NCBI RefSeq assembly: GCF_900114875.1
Contig: NZ_FPKW01000001.1
Location: 372,001-436,000 of the forward strand
DNA: 64,000 bases
Source of the DNA: Chryseobacterium limigenitum
GTDB taxonomy: Bacteria > Bacteroidota > Bacteroidia > Flavobacteriales > Weeksellaceae
Reading direction: 5' to 3'
Shown here: positions 51,390 to 60,905 of the stretch, one piece after another
Layout: the number at the start of each line of letters is the position of its first letter
Position numbering within the stretch: position 1 is the stretch's first letter
The notes under the pieces: generated by a model
The model's database searches: none
What the model was told of the DNA's origin: nothing
The model's input: only the letters and a program-made list of their open reading frames with translations
Position numbers and translations under genes: made by a program

Positions 51390-53612
51390 TTATTTTAACC
51401 AATTGATTCTTTTTGTCTGAACATCTTTAGAATTAGTTCCAACCATAATGTCGAATTCTCCGGCTTCCCAATCATAATTCAATTCATCATCATAGAATTT
51501 TAAATTTTCCGGAGTCAGTGTAAAGTTTACCGTTTTACTTTCTCCTTTTTTAATGAATACTTTTTGGAAACCTTTTAATTCCTTAACAGGTCTTACCACT
51601 TTTCCGAATAAATCTCTAATGTATAACTGCACCACTTCTTCCCCATCATAATTTCCGGTGTTGGAAACGTTTACACTGATATTCAACGTCTGATTTCCTT
51701 TAAGGCTTGTTGAACTTAAATTCATATCAGCATATTTAAACTGAGTATAACTTAAACCATAACCAAACGGAAACTTCGGGTCATTATCCAAATCGATGTA
51801 AGCCGAAACGTAGTTTCTGTCTGTGTTATTTTTCGCAGGTCTTCCTGTGTTGTAATGATTGTAATACACCGGGATTTGCCCTTCTGTTCTCGGGAAAGTC
51901 ATCGGCAATTTTCCACCCGGATTTACGGTTCCGAAAAGGACGTCTGCAATAGAATTTCCGGCTTCCGTTCCCAGCCACCAAGTGTAAACAATGGTTGGAA
52001 TATTGTCTGCAGCCCAATCAAAAACCAACGGTCTTCCTGCGTTGATCATCAACACAATCGGTTTTCCTGTTTTTGCAATTTCCTTCAATAAATCTTCCTG
52101 AACTCCCGTGAAATGCAGGTTACTTCTACTTTTCGCTTCACCGCTCATTGCTGAACCTTCGCCTAAAGTCATAATCACAACATCTGCCTTTTTTGCAGTT
52201 TCCACCGCTTCAGCAAACATCGATTTGTCCTGATCATCAACATTGGCGCCTTTTGCGTATAATAAAGTTGAGTTTTTGTCTAATTGATTTTTAATTCCGT
52301 CAAACTGGGTGATGATTCTTTGATTATCATCTTTAAAAGCAATTGACCAAAAACCGTGATTTGCAGAAGTTTCTTTTCCGAACGGTCCGATCAATGCAAT
52401 CGTTTTCGTAGTTTTTGAAAGCGGAAGAATATTCTTTTGATTTTTCAGTAAAACAATACTTTTTGAACCAAACTCTCTTCCGAACTTTCTGTTTTCCTGA
52501 TTGTTTAGTTGCTCTTTCTGTCTTTTTTCGTTGCTAAACCTGTAAGGATCATCAAATAAACCCATCTCGAATTTTTTAACCAAAATTCTTCTTGCAGCAT
52601 CATCGATCAACTTTGGATCAACCTTACCTTCCTGAACTAATTTTGGAAGTTCAGCCATATAAGCACGGCTTTCCATATCCATATCGCTTCCGGCAATGAT
52701 TGCTTTTTCTGCAGCTTCTTTATTGTCTTTTGCATAACCGTGAGGAACCATCTCCCCGATACTTCCCCAATCTGAAACCACAAAACCTTGATAGTTCCAT
52801 TTGCCTTTTAGCAGATCTCTTAAAATATATTTGTTAGCCGTCGCCGGAATTCCGTTGATGTCATTAAAAGAGTTCATGAAAGTCGCAACTCCCGCTTCTG
52901 CCGCTGCTTTGAAAGGCGGTAAATAAGTTTCGTTTAACTGTCTCAAACTCATGTCGACAGAATTATAATCTCTTCCGCCAACTGCTGCTCCATACACTGC
53001 GAAATGCTTTGCACAAGCCATAATAGCATCAATATTTCCCAGGCCTTTCCCCTGAAAACCTTTAATTCTTGCCAAACCAATTTGAGTTCCCAGATAAGTA
53101 TCTTCACCAGAACCTTCCATTACTCTTCCCCATCTCGGATCTCTCGCAACGTCGACCATTGGGGCAAACGTCCAGTGAATTCCATAAGCCGAAGCCTCTG
53201 TTGCAGCGATTCTTTCAGATTTTTCAATTAAGCCTAAATCCCAGCTTGCAGCCTGACCTAAGTTCACTGGAAAAGTTGTTCTGTAGCCATGAATAACATC
53301 CTGACCGAACAACAAAGGAATTTTTAACCTTGATTTTAAAGCTAATTCCTGAAATTTTCTGGTTTCTTCTGCTCCTGCTACATTCAGCATGGAACCTACT
53401 TTACCTTTTTTTATTTCATCTAAAACACTTGCAGAATTAGAGTTTTGAGGGCCTGTTGCATACTCGAAACCGCTGTACTGAACTAATTGACCTACTTTTT
53501 CTTCCAAAGTCATTTTAGATAAGATCTCTGAAACTCTCTGGTCAATAGATTTCTGTGCAGAGACACTCACTCCGAGTGCTACGAATAATAATAAAAGGTA
53601 TTTCTTCTTCAT
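51390..53612 (-). CDS. Glycoside hydrolase family 3 beta-glucosidase (BglX-like)
   Basis: A 740-residue periplasmic enzyme with a signal peptide (residues 1-19, ending SVSAQ). The (alpha/beta)8 domain has CAKHFAVYG and nucleophile D281 in VVSDWGSI. The alpha/beta sandwich has the acid/base region GEGSAMSGEAKSRSNL. The last roughly 100 residues are a fibronectin-III-like domain (VSNTGNYDGEEVVQLYIRD). It resembles BglX and would release glucose from beta-1,3/1,6-gluco-oligomers made by the GH16 and GH30 enzymes. It is 12 bp from the upstream GH30. Confidence 0.95.
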   Translation of the reverse strand: MKKKYLLLLFVALGVSVSAQKSIDQRVSEILSKMTLEEKVGQLVQYSGFEYATGPQNSNSASVLDEIKKGKVGSMLNVAGAEETRKFQELALKSRLKIPLLFGQDVIHGYRTTFPVNLGQAASWDLGLIEKSERIAATEASAYGIHWTFAPMVDVARDPRWGRVMEGSGEDTYLGTQIGLARIKGFQGKGLGNIDAIMACAKHFAVYGAAVGGRDYNSVDMSLRQLNETYLPPFKAAAEAGVATFMNSFNDINGIPATANKYILRDLLKGKWNYQGFVVSDWGSIGEMVPHGYAKDNKEAAEKAIIAGSDMDMESRAYMAELPKLVQEGKVDPKLIDDAARRILVKKFEMGLFDDPYRFSNEKRQKEQLNNQENRKFGREFGSKSIVLLKNQKNILPLSKTTKTIALIGPFGKETSANHGFWSIAFKDDNQRIITQFDGIKNQLDKNSTLLYAKGANVDDQDKSMFAEAVETAKKADVVIMTLGEGSAMSGEAKSRSNLHFTGVQEDLLKEIAKTGKPIVLMINAGRPLVFDWAADNIPTIVYTWWLGTEAGNSIADVLFGTVNPGGKLPMTFPRTEGQIPVYYNHYNTGRPAKNNTDRNYVSAYIDLDNDPKFPFGYGLSYTQFKYADMNLSSTSLKGNQTLNISVNVSNTGNYDGEEVVQLYIRDLFGKVVRPVKELKGFQKVFIKKGESKTVNFTLTPENLKFYDDELNYDWEAGEFDIMVGTNSKDVQTKRINWLK

Positions 53613-53624
53613 GTTGTTCTTTTT

Positions 53625-55058
53625 TTAAAAAATGTATGTTGCAACCGAATTCCCCGAAAGGTTAACTGTTGCCGTTTTTCCGTTATATTTTATATTAAAT
53701 GTTTCTACATTTTTTGCTCCGTTTTGCACAACCAGAATTCTCTTTCCCGCAGGCGTAATAAAAGCCGCAGTAGAAAGATTGTCGGTTTGAGTAGAAGCTA
53801 TTCTTCTTGAATCAGCAGGAATAAATTTTGAAGCATGAGCAATGATATAATATGCAACGTTTCTAGTAAAGTTTTCACTGTCAGAAACGGTAATTGCACC
53901 TTTGCATTCTGTACAACCTCCGTCTGTGTGAGGTTTGTATTGAGGATCATTGGCTATGTTCCATTCAAGAGCAATTTTGCTCCAGTTTCTCATAGAACCG
54001 ATGATCACGTTTTTGGTATGCCAATTTAAATCTTCATTAAAAGTTCCCTTCGCGCCTGTCCATTGCTCGGTAAAATACAAATTTTTATTCGGAAAAGCGG
54101 CATGAACAGCCCCTAAAGCTGAAATTTCACCTTCATATAAGTGAAAAGCAGAGCCGTCGATATATTGAGATGCCTCAGAATCGCTTAAAATATTGGTAAC
54201 ATATTCCGGTTTGTTGCAATTGTGATCGTAAACCACAATTTTAGTTTTAATAGTATTGGATTTAAAAACCGGACCTAAACTTTTTTTAATAAAATCTTTC
54301 TGCTGATCAGAAGGCATATACAAACTCGGATTATTACCCGGATGTAATGGCTCGTTTTGAGGAGTTATTGCATCAATTGTAATTCCTTCTTTTTGCATTT
54401 CCTGAATATATTTTACGAAATATTTTGCATAAACATCATAATATTCAGGTTTTAAGCTTCCTCCCTTTGATTTTCCGTTATCTTTCATCCAAACCGGAGC
54501 TGACCAAGGTGCAGCAATGATCTTGATTTTTGGATTGATCATTAAAATTTCTTTTAACATCGTAATCAAATCTTTATCTCTCGCCAAACTGAATTTTGAA
54601 AGAGAAGGATCTGTCTGCCCTTCCGGTAAATCGTCGTAAGAAAAAACTTCACTATCCAAATCGGATGCGCCAATACTTAATCTTAAATAACTTATGGAAA
54701 TCGAATTTTTATCATTTCCGAAAAGTTCATTAAGCAAAGCTTTCCTTTTTGAAGGTGAAAGTCGATTGATCACTTCAACACTTCCACCCGTTAATGTATA
54801 TCCGAAACCGTCAACATATTGAAACTTTTGAGAATCATCAATGTCAATATTTTGAATGTTGTTGGAGTTATTTACAAAACTGATCGAAGATTGTTGTTGT
54901 AATTTTATGCTTTCATCGCCTTTTGTAAGCCAGACCTGAACTTGATTTCCATTACTCGCCAGATTAGATCTGCAAGAAGTTAAAGGCAAAAGTACCACAC
55001 CACCAAACAGCAGTGCAGTACTTTTTAAAAAGAAACTATATAAATTGTGAAACTTCAT
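53625..55058 (-). CDS. Glycoside hydrolase family 30 lipoprotein (beta-1,6-glucanase-like)
   Basis: A 477-residue protein with a lipoprotein signal ending LTSC (C29). The catalytic barrel has DGFGYTLTGGSVEVINRL, APWSAPVWMKDNGKSKGG, acid/base E236 (ITPQNEPLHP) and nucleophile E331 (LYFTEQWTG). It ends in a beta-sandwich. Similarity in layout to bacterial endo-beta-1,6-glucanases makes beta-1,6-glucan (pustulan, yeast glucan) a likely substrate. It is encoded 3 bp after susD, so it is probably the surface enzyme of the locus. Confidence 0.92.
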   Translation of the reverse strand: MKFHNLYSFFLKSTALLFGGVVLLPLTSCRSNLASNGNQVQVWLTKGDESIKLQQQSSISFVNNSNNIQNIDIDDSQKFQYVDGFGYTLTGGSVEVINRLSPSKRKALLNELFGNDKNSISISYLRLSIGASDLDSEVFSYDDLPEGQTDPSLSKFSLARDKDLITMLKEILMINPKIKIIAAPWSAPVWMKDNGKSKGGSLKPEYYDVYAKYFVKYIQEMQKEGITIDAITPQNEPLHPGNNPSLYMPSDQQKDFIKKSLGPVFKSNTIKTKIVVYDHNCNKPEYVTNILSDSEASQYIDGSAFHLYEGEISALGAVHAAFPNKNLYFTEQWTGAKGTFNEDLNWHTKNVIIGSMRNWSKIALEWNIANDPQYKPHTDGGCTECKGAITVSDSENFTRNVAYYIIAHASKFIPADSRRIASTQTDNLSTAAFITPAGKRILVVQNGAKNVETFNIKYNGKTATVNLSGNSVATYIF

Positions 55059-55061
55059 ATT

Positions 55062-56588
55062 TTAATAGCCAGGATTTTGAACTAAAGCAGTGTTTGTAAG
55101 CTCGTTGAAAGGAATTGGTAAAATTTCATTTTTACCTGCCACGAATCCTCTTGCCCCTAATTTAGAAGGAGCATCTCCCCATCTTACCAAATCGAACCAT
55201 CTGTGACCTTCACCAGCAAGTTCTCTTCTTCTTTCATCTTTAATGGCTTGCATAGAAACAGGAACTGACGCTAGACCTACTCTAGCTCTTACAGCATCCA
55301 AAAGAGCTTGTGCTCTTGCGCCAGCACCATTAAGAGCTTCTGCTTCCATTAAATAGGTATCTGCTAATCTGATTGCGATATAGTTTTGACGGAAGTTTAG
55401 TTCAACCGGACCAGGCAAGTTGGTTTTATCAGCTGTTCTAGGTAAAAATTTATTTAAGAAATATCCTGAATCTCTGTACGCTCCTGAGTATGTAATCTTA
55501 CCTTCCTGAACCAACTTCTTAGCATTAAAAATAGTAGCATCTAAACGAGGATCATTCTGCATAAAATTATATAAATCTTCTGTTACAGGATTGAACGCCC
55601 ATCCGGATACTAAATCTGGAGCATTATTATTTAGAACATTTGTAAGAGTATAAGATCTTAATCCTACCATGATACAAATTGAATTTCCTTCATCATTACC
55701 CTGTCCCCAAAATGGCCAATCTGAATTTCCTTTATTTGTATGCATTACTTCCAAAATAGATTCTGTCGTAAATTTATTATCTACTTTCCAAAGATCTGCA
55801 TAATTAGCAATTAGATGATAACCATATTGGCTAGTCTGCCCCGGAGTTCCATTAACTTCAATAAATTGTGCTGCTGCAAGATCTTTTTTATTATGATAAA
55901 GATAAATTTTTCCTAAAATTGCCCTTGCAGCTCCTTGAGTAATTCTACCTTTGTTTTGATTATCAACAGTCATAGGAAGATTAGGAATTGACTCTAAAAG
56001 ATCTGCTTCAATTTGAGCATATACTGCATTTGGATCAGATTGTGGAATATTATAGTAATCATCTGTTGCTGAAATAGTCTTTAAAATCAGAGGAATATTT
56101 TTAAACATTCTTAAAAGTTCAAAATAATAAAGCGCTCGTAAAGTTTTAGCTTCTGCAACAAATCTTTTTCTTGTATTGTCTGCCATTGTAGCATTTGGAA
56201 TTCTTTCTACCAAAAGGTTTGCACGTGCAATTCCTTGATAAAAATTATTCCAATAGCTTTGAGGCATTATAATCGGATTTATACTATAATTTGAAAATCC
56301 TTGAATTCCTGCCCCATCCGTAGAGCTACCCCCACCTGCATAAAAATCATCGGAAGCAGCATTAACAAATGTTACTGTATTTTCAAAACCACCAGCATAC
56401 TTTCTCAAAATATCATAAACTCCTACCAGTGCACTAAAAGACTGTTGTTCATTCTGAAAATAATTATCGGTATCAAAAGCTCCTTTATTTTGTACATCTT
56501 CTATATAATCTGTACCACAAGACGTAGTACTAAAACTAGCTCCTACTAATAGTGTAAGTAATAGACTTTTATATATTTTATTTTTCAT
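55062..56588 (-). CDS. SusD/RagB-type glycan-binding lipoprotein
   Basis: A 508-residue surface lipoprotein that captures glycan fragments and forms a lid over its SusC partner. The ATG at 56588 is chosen because the lipoprotein signal (KSLLLTLLVGASFSTTSC) follows directly; upstream in-frame codons overlap the end of susC. Helical TPR-like repeats (FVAEAKTLRALYYFELLRMF) and the SusD C-terminal domain (RRRELAGEGHRWFDLVRWGD) are present. It starts 10 bp after susC. Confidence 0.95.
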   Translation of the reverse strand: MKNKIYKSLLLTLLVGASFSTTSCGTDYIEDVQNKGAFDTDNYFQNEQQSFSALVGVYDILRKYAGGFENTVTFVNAASDDFYAGGGSSTDGAGIQGFSNYSINPIIMPQSYWNNFYQGIARANLLVERIPNATMADNTRKRFVAEAKTLRALYYFELLRMFKNIPLILKTISATDDYYNIPQSDPNAVYAQIEADLLESIPNLPMTVDNQNKGRITQGAARAILGKIYLYHNKKDLAAAQFIEVNGTPGQTSQYGYHLIANYADLWKVDNKFTTESILEVMHTNKGNSDWPFWGQGNDEGNSICIMVGLRSYTLTNVLNNNAPDLVSGWAFNPVTEDLYNFMQNDPRLDATIFNAKKLVQEGKITYSGAYRDSGYFLNKFLPRTADKTNLPGPVELNFRQNYIAIRLADTYLMEAEALNGAGARAQALLDAVRARVGLASVPVSMQAIKDERRRELAGEGHRWFDLVRWGDAPSKLGARGFVAGKNEILPIPFNELTNTALVQNPGY

Positions 56589-56598
56589 TTTTAATTTT

Positions 56599-59517
56599 TT
56601 AGAATTGAATGTTAGCTCCAAATAGGAAAGTTCTTGCTTGTGGATAGTAAGCTCTGTCAATACCAAACTCATCGTTTGCTGCAATTTCAGGATCATATCC
56701 TGTATATTTAGTAAAGGTTACTAAGTTTTCTCCGGTTACATAAAATCTAATTTTACTAGCACCTATGCTTTTTGACACATCTTTTGGAAGAGTATATCCT
56801 AATTGAACCAATTTAATTCTAAAGAAATCACCATTCTGTAAGTAATAGTCTGACATTCTTGTAAGATTTTGGTTGTCATCTGCTCTGGTCATCCTAGGAG
56901 TTGTGATCGAAGTGCCCTCTCCTGTCCAACGGTCTAAAATTGATGTTTGATAGTTTGCATCCTGAACATCAAGTCTTCTTAATCCTTGGAAAATTTTATT
57001 TCCAGCCTGACCTTGTCCGAATACCATTAAATCAAAATTTTTGTAGCTCATGTTAACAGTAAGGCCAAAAGTATATTTTGGTAGGGAGTTTCCTAAATAT
57101 ACATAGTCATCTTCTGTAATTTTACCATCACCATTAACGTCCGTTCTTTTAAAATCTCCAGGCTTAGCTTTGGGTTGAATCAAAGTCCCGTCTGCATTTC
57201 TATATGAGTCAATTTCGGCTTGTGTCTGGAATATTCCTGCATTTTGATAACCAAAGAATGATGCATATGGATATCCTATTTGAAATCGGTTAACAGCACC
57301 CATTGATTGAAAACCTGCTCCATTCACAAATTTTAAGTCGTCTTCTAATCTTAAGATTTCATTTTTAAGATAAGCAAAATTTCCATTAGCCGAGAAACTG
57401 AAATCTCCCCAGCTTTTCTTATATCCTAGATCAACTTCGATACCTGTATTGTTCATATCTCCAATATTTCTATATGGATTGGTGGTAGCACCTACATAAC
57501 CAGGTATAGCAACCTGTCTTAAAATATCAGTTGTTTTTTTCTCATAGTAATCTACACTTAATGTAAAATTATTGAATAATTTAAGATCTGCCGCAATGTT
57601 TAATTGCGCTGTTTCTTCCCAGTGTAGATCAGGATTTGCTAAAGTCCTGGCTGCATAGCCACTATATAAAACATTATCACTTGCACTACCATTACCTAAA
57701 TTATAATTGCTACCAGATACGATTGTACTTTTATATAGAAAATCTTCAATAGCATCATTTCCTAAGATACCGTAGCCTCCTCTAAATTTAAGGCTGTTAA
57801 CAATTTTATTTTCTGGCCAGAAATTTTCATTTGAAACATTCCAGCCTACAGATGCTGCAGGAAATGTACCCCATTGATGGTTTGGTCCAAATTTAGAAGA
57901 TCCGTCTCTTCTTATTGTTCCGGTGAATAAATATTTGTTATCATAATCATAAATAACTCTACCAAAATATGATGCTTTATGAGTCTCGATTCCATCTGAA
58001 GCTACAACTGATCTGTTACTTGGATCTAAAAAGAAATTGAAAGACGCGTCCTGCCAATTGTTAACCGGTAAATCAGAGTGTGTAATAGTTTCTTTATAAC
58101 CAATATTATATTCATATACTCCCTGTCCAAGCATTACATTAAGGTTATGTTTACCCCATTTGTTTTGATAAGTAAGAGTATTTTCCATACTCCACTCCAG
58201 TTTTTTATTAGTTTCTCTGCTTAAATTATTTTTGGAAGTATTACTGTACGTTGGGCTTAGATAAAATAACGTGGTAAAGCCTTCATTACCCCAATAAGAC
58301 AACTTTCCATTGAGAGCTGATTTAAATGTAAAATGATTTACAGGTTTTATTTCAGCAAAAACATTAGCAACAATATCGTCAGCCCAGTTAGTTTTTCCTA
58401 ATTGTGTATATTGAAAAGCTAAGGGATTTGCCATCTCCTGATTCACATATTTAGAAATACCATAAGGATTTCCATTGGGATCTCTTACAATGTATGGGTT
58501 GGTATAACCGTTAGGATCTACGGTTGACATATCAGTAACAACTACTGGAGTAATAGGATCCAAATTGATTGCAGAACTAAGAGGTCCTCCAAATTCATTG
58601 TTTGCATTAATACCTTGGTTTTTGATATGTGTATAAGATAAAGTTTGGCCTACAGTTAACCAATCTAAAACTTTATGATTTGAGTTTAGCCTGGCATTCA
58701 TTCTCTTGTAATTAGAAATATCTCTCATTACAATACCTTCTTGTTCATAATATCCAAATGATGAAAAGAATGTTGATTTGTCACTTCCCCCACTAACACT
58801 GAATTCATGAGATTTTCTTTCCGCAGTATTGAAAACTACGTTCTGCCAATCAGTACCAACTCCATATTGTGATGCATTAGTATATCTAGGAGCCTGACCA
58901 TCATTTACAAAACCTTCATTAATAATATTGGCATATTGAGTTGCATTCAAAAGATCTAATTTCTTAGATGCACTACCAACTCCATAAAAACCATTATAAC
59001 TTAAATTTAGTCTTCCTTTTGCGCCTTTCTTAGTTGTAACTAAAATTACACCTTTTGCAGCAGACACTCCATAAATAGCAGCAGAGGCTCCATCTTTCAA
59101 GACTTCTATATTTTCAATATCAGATTGATTTAACCATCCAATATTATCTACAACGATTCCATCTACTACCCATAATGGATTATTACTTCCCGCTCCGAAA
59201 CTGGTAACACCACGAACTCTCACTGAAGCAGCAGATCCCGGTTGCCCAGAATTGGAAATAACAGTGACTCCGGCAGCTCTACCTTGTAAAACCTGTTCCG
59301 GCCTTCCTGTAGGTATATCTTCAATGTCCGAAGCTTTTATACTTGATATTGCTCCCGTCACATTACTCTTCTTCTGAGTACCGTAACCGATCATTACCAC
59401 TTCCTCGATTTTTTGCTCTTTAGGAATGGTGTCATTCGTTTTGTTTTGGGCATTGAAATTTGCAGTAAAATAAAGCACTGCAACCATTCCCAAACTTCTT
59501 GATATTCTTACATTCAT
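56599..59517 (-). CDS. SusC/RagA-type TonB-linked outer-membrane transporter
   Basis: A 972-residue outer-membrane barrel importing oligosaccharides with energy from TonB. After the signal peptide (to about residue 23) the TonB-box-like EEVVMIGYGT leads straight into the plug (GRPEQVLQGRAAGVTVISNS, VRVRGVTSFGAGSNNPLWVV, DGASAAIYGVSAAKGVILVT). The CarboxypepD_reg-like domain found at the front of many SusC proteins is absent. The chain ends in a barrel strand (TFLFGANIQF). First gene of the beta-glucan operon. Confidence 0.95.
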   Translation of the reverse strand: MNVRISRSLGMVAVLYFTANFNAQNKTNDTIPKEQKIEEVVMIGYGTQKKSNVTGAISSIKASDIEDIPTGRPEQVLQGRAAGVTVISNSGQPGSAASVRVRGVTSFGAGSNNPLWVVDGIVVDNIGWLNQSDIENIEVLKDGASAAIYGVSAAKGVILVTTKKGAKGRLNLSYNGFYGVGSASKKLDLLNATQYANIINEGFVNDGQAPRYTNASQYGVGTDWQNVVFNTAERKSHEFSVSGGSDKSTFFSSFGYYEQEGIVMRDISNYKRMNARLNSNHKVLDWLTVGQTLSYTHIKNQGINANNEFGGPLSSAINLDPITPVVVTDMSTVDPNGYTNPYIVRDPNGNPYGISKYVNQEMANPLAFQYTQLGKTNWADDIVANVFAEIKPVNHFTFKSALNGKLSYWGNEGFTTLFYLSPTYSNTSKNNLSRETNKKLEWSMENTLTYQNKWGKHNLNVMLGQGVYEYNIGYKETITHSDLPVNNWQDASFNFFLDPSNRSVVASDGIETHKASYFGRVIYDYDNKYLFTGTIRRDGSSKFGPNHQWGTFPAASVGWNVSNENFWPENKIVNSLKFRGGYGILGNDAIEDFLYKSTIVSGSNYNLGNGSASDNVLYSGYAARTLANPDLHWEETAQLNIAADLKLFNNFTLSVDYYEKKTTDILRQVAIPGYVGATTNPYRNIGDMNNTGIEVDLGYKKSWGDFSFSANGNFAYLKNEILRLEDDLKFVNGAGFQSMGAVNRFQIGYPYASFFGYQNAGIFQTQAEIDSYRNADGTLIQPKAKPGDFKRTDVNGDGKITEDDYVYLGNSLPKYTFGLTVNMSYKNFDLMVFGQGQAGNKIFQGLRRLDVQDANYQTSILDRWTGEGTSITTPRMTRADDNQNLTRMSDYYLQNGDFFRIKLVQLGYTLPKDVSKSIGASKIRFYVTGENLVTFTKYTGYDPEIAANDEFGIDRAYYPQARTFLFGANIQF

Positions 59518-59536
59518 ATACAGTTAGTTTTTTAAT

Positions 59537-59549
59537 TCTCAAATTGAGA
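59537..59549. promoter_or_regulatory. Palindrome upstream of susC
   Basis: TCTCAA-A-TTGAGA, a perfect 6+6 palindrome 20 bp upstream of the susC start in the region shared with the divergent MFS/Nudix genes. Its minus-strand half contains TCAATTTG, a -7-like element, so it may be promoter, operator or both. Confidence 0.4.
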
Positions 59550-59635
59550 CAATAAAAATATATTTTTTTTTAAATAATTAACATTATATTAATAAATATT
59601 TTAATTTTCCTTTTATTTTTGGGGGTTTAAAGCCC

Positions 59636-59643
59636 TATATTTG
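59636..59643 (+). promoter_or_regulatory. -7 promoter element for the MFS-Nudix pair
   Basis: TATATTTG matches TAnnTTTG. A TTTG at 59618-59621 is only 14 bp upstream, shorter than usual. The leader is about 45 nt. Confidence 0.5.
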
Positions 59644-59694
59644 GTGTCATAATTCATAAAAAATCATAAAAAGTTAATAAAATAAATCCCCAAA

Positions 59695-60882
59695 ATGAGT
59701 ATCAAGCTTCCTAATATTTCACTTCCATTAAAACTTACTTTTCTAATTTTCTCTATGGTTTTGAACTGCATGGGCATTGTAATTCTTCAGCTTTCTGAGG
59801 CAAATATCACCTATGAAAAGTTGGGGTTCCTGGAATCTTTTAAAGATCTTCCGATAGCGTTTATTTCTCTTTTCGCCGTTAATTTTATCAGCAAGATCGG
59901 AACTAAAAAATCCCTGATCTTAGCATTAACAATTGTTGGTATTTGCTCCACTATTTTGCCTTTTGTGGAAGTTTTTTGGTTTTATAAATTGTGGTTTGCT
60001 ATAATCGGAACATGTTTTGCGATCGGAAAGATCTGTGTTTTTGGAATTATCAGAAATAATGTTTCGGACGAAAAATCTTTAGCCAAAACAATGAATAATG
60101 TGGAAGCATCTTTTATGATCGGGATTTTTGTTGTGAATACAGGTTTTGGATGGTTGATTTCCAGTCAGTTTTCTCAATATTGGAAATTTGGGTTTTTATC
60201 AATCTCGGTGCTTTCAGTAATAACTATATTTTTATTTTCAAAAATAAAAATTGCAGAACCTATAGAATCTGATAATCAGGGAATTATTTCAGAATTGTCA
60301 AAATTAATCAATCCTTTGATTATGCTGTTTTTAGGAGTGATCTTTTGCATCGTTTTTGTGGAACAGAGCTTCAACTCATGGCTGCCTTCTTTTTATAAGA
60401 ACCATTTGAAAGTAAATTCTTTTTTTGCATTGCAGGCCTCTTCATTTCTGGCACTTTTTTCATACGTTGGAAGAACAATTACTGCAAATATTATTCAAAG
60501 ATTCTCTTTATCAAAATATTATGTTTTATGTTTGTCGCTGATTATCTTGGTATTGATCATTATTTTAGGCTTACAATATTTTGATTCGGATAACTCAATG
60601 ACACTTTTATTTTTATTTCCGGTTATCGGTTTTTTCTTATCTCCCCTCTATCCCGTTATCAATTCTAAGATGATTGCTAAGATCGATAAAGAAAAAGCTA
60701 ATCTATTCACTTCGCTTATCGTTATATTTTCATCATTGGGAAGCTCGGTAAGCTCAATTATCATGTCTTTACTGTTTGGAAAACAAATGTTAAATTTTTA
60801 TCCTTTATACATTTTACTTGCTGTAACTGTGCTTTTTACGATAAGTTTAATTTATTTTAGGGTTGCTGATAAAAAAATATAG
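59695..60882 (+). CDS. MFS transporter of the beta-glucan locus
   Basis: A 395-residue inner-membrane protein with about 12 transmembrane segments (LTFLIFSMVLNCMGIVILQL at helix 1, MIGIFVVNTGFGWLISSQF in the middle). The general major facilitator layout is clear, but none of the drug- or FucP-specific signatures are obvious. It is divergent from susC and 23 bp upstream of the Nudix-type regulator, so uptake of glucose or gluco-oligomers released by the locus is the most reasonable role. This is inferred from context. Confidence 0.85.
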   Translation: MSIKLPNISLPLKLTFLIFSMVLNCMGIVILQLSEANITYEKLGFLESFKDLPIAFISLFAVNFISKIGTKKSLILALTIVGICSTILPFVEVFWFYKLWFAIIGTCFAIGKICVFGIIRNNVSDEKSLAKTMNNVEASFMIGIFVVNTGFGWLISSQFSQYWKFGFLSISVLSVITIFLFSKIKIAEPIESDNQGIISELSKLINPLIMLFLGVIFCIVFVEQSFNSWLPSFYKNHLKVNSFFALQASSFLALFSYVGRTITANIIQRFSLSKYYVLCLSLIILVLIIILGLQYFDSDNSMTLLFLFPVIGFFLSPLYPVINSKMIAKIDKEKANLFTSLIVIFSSLGSSVSSIIMSLLFGKQMLNFYPLYILLAVTVLFTISLIYFRVADKKI

Positions 60883-60905
60883 AAAATAATTTTATTTTTA
60901 CTGTC

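Noticed and set aside
56589..56696. Longer N-terminus for SusD overlapping susC
   Set aside because: The lipoprotein signal peptide begins at the internal ATG (56588), and the extension overlaps the conserved susC end.
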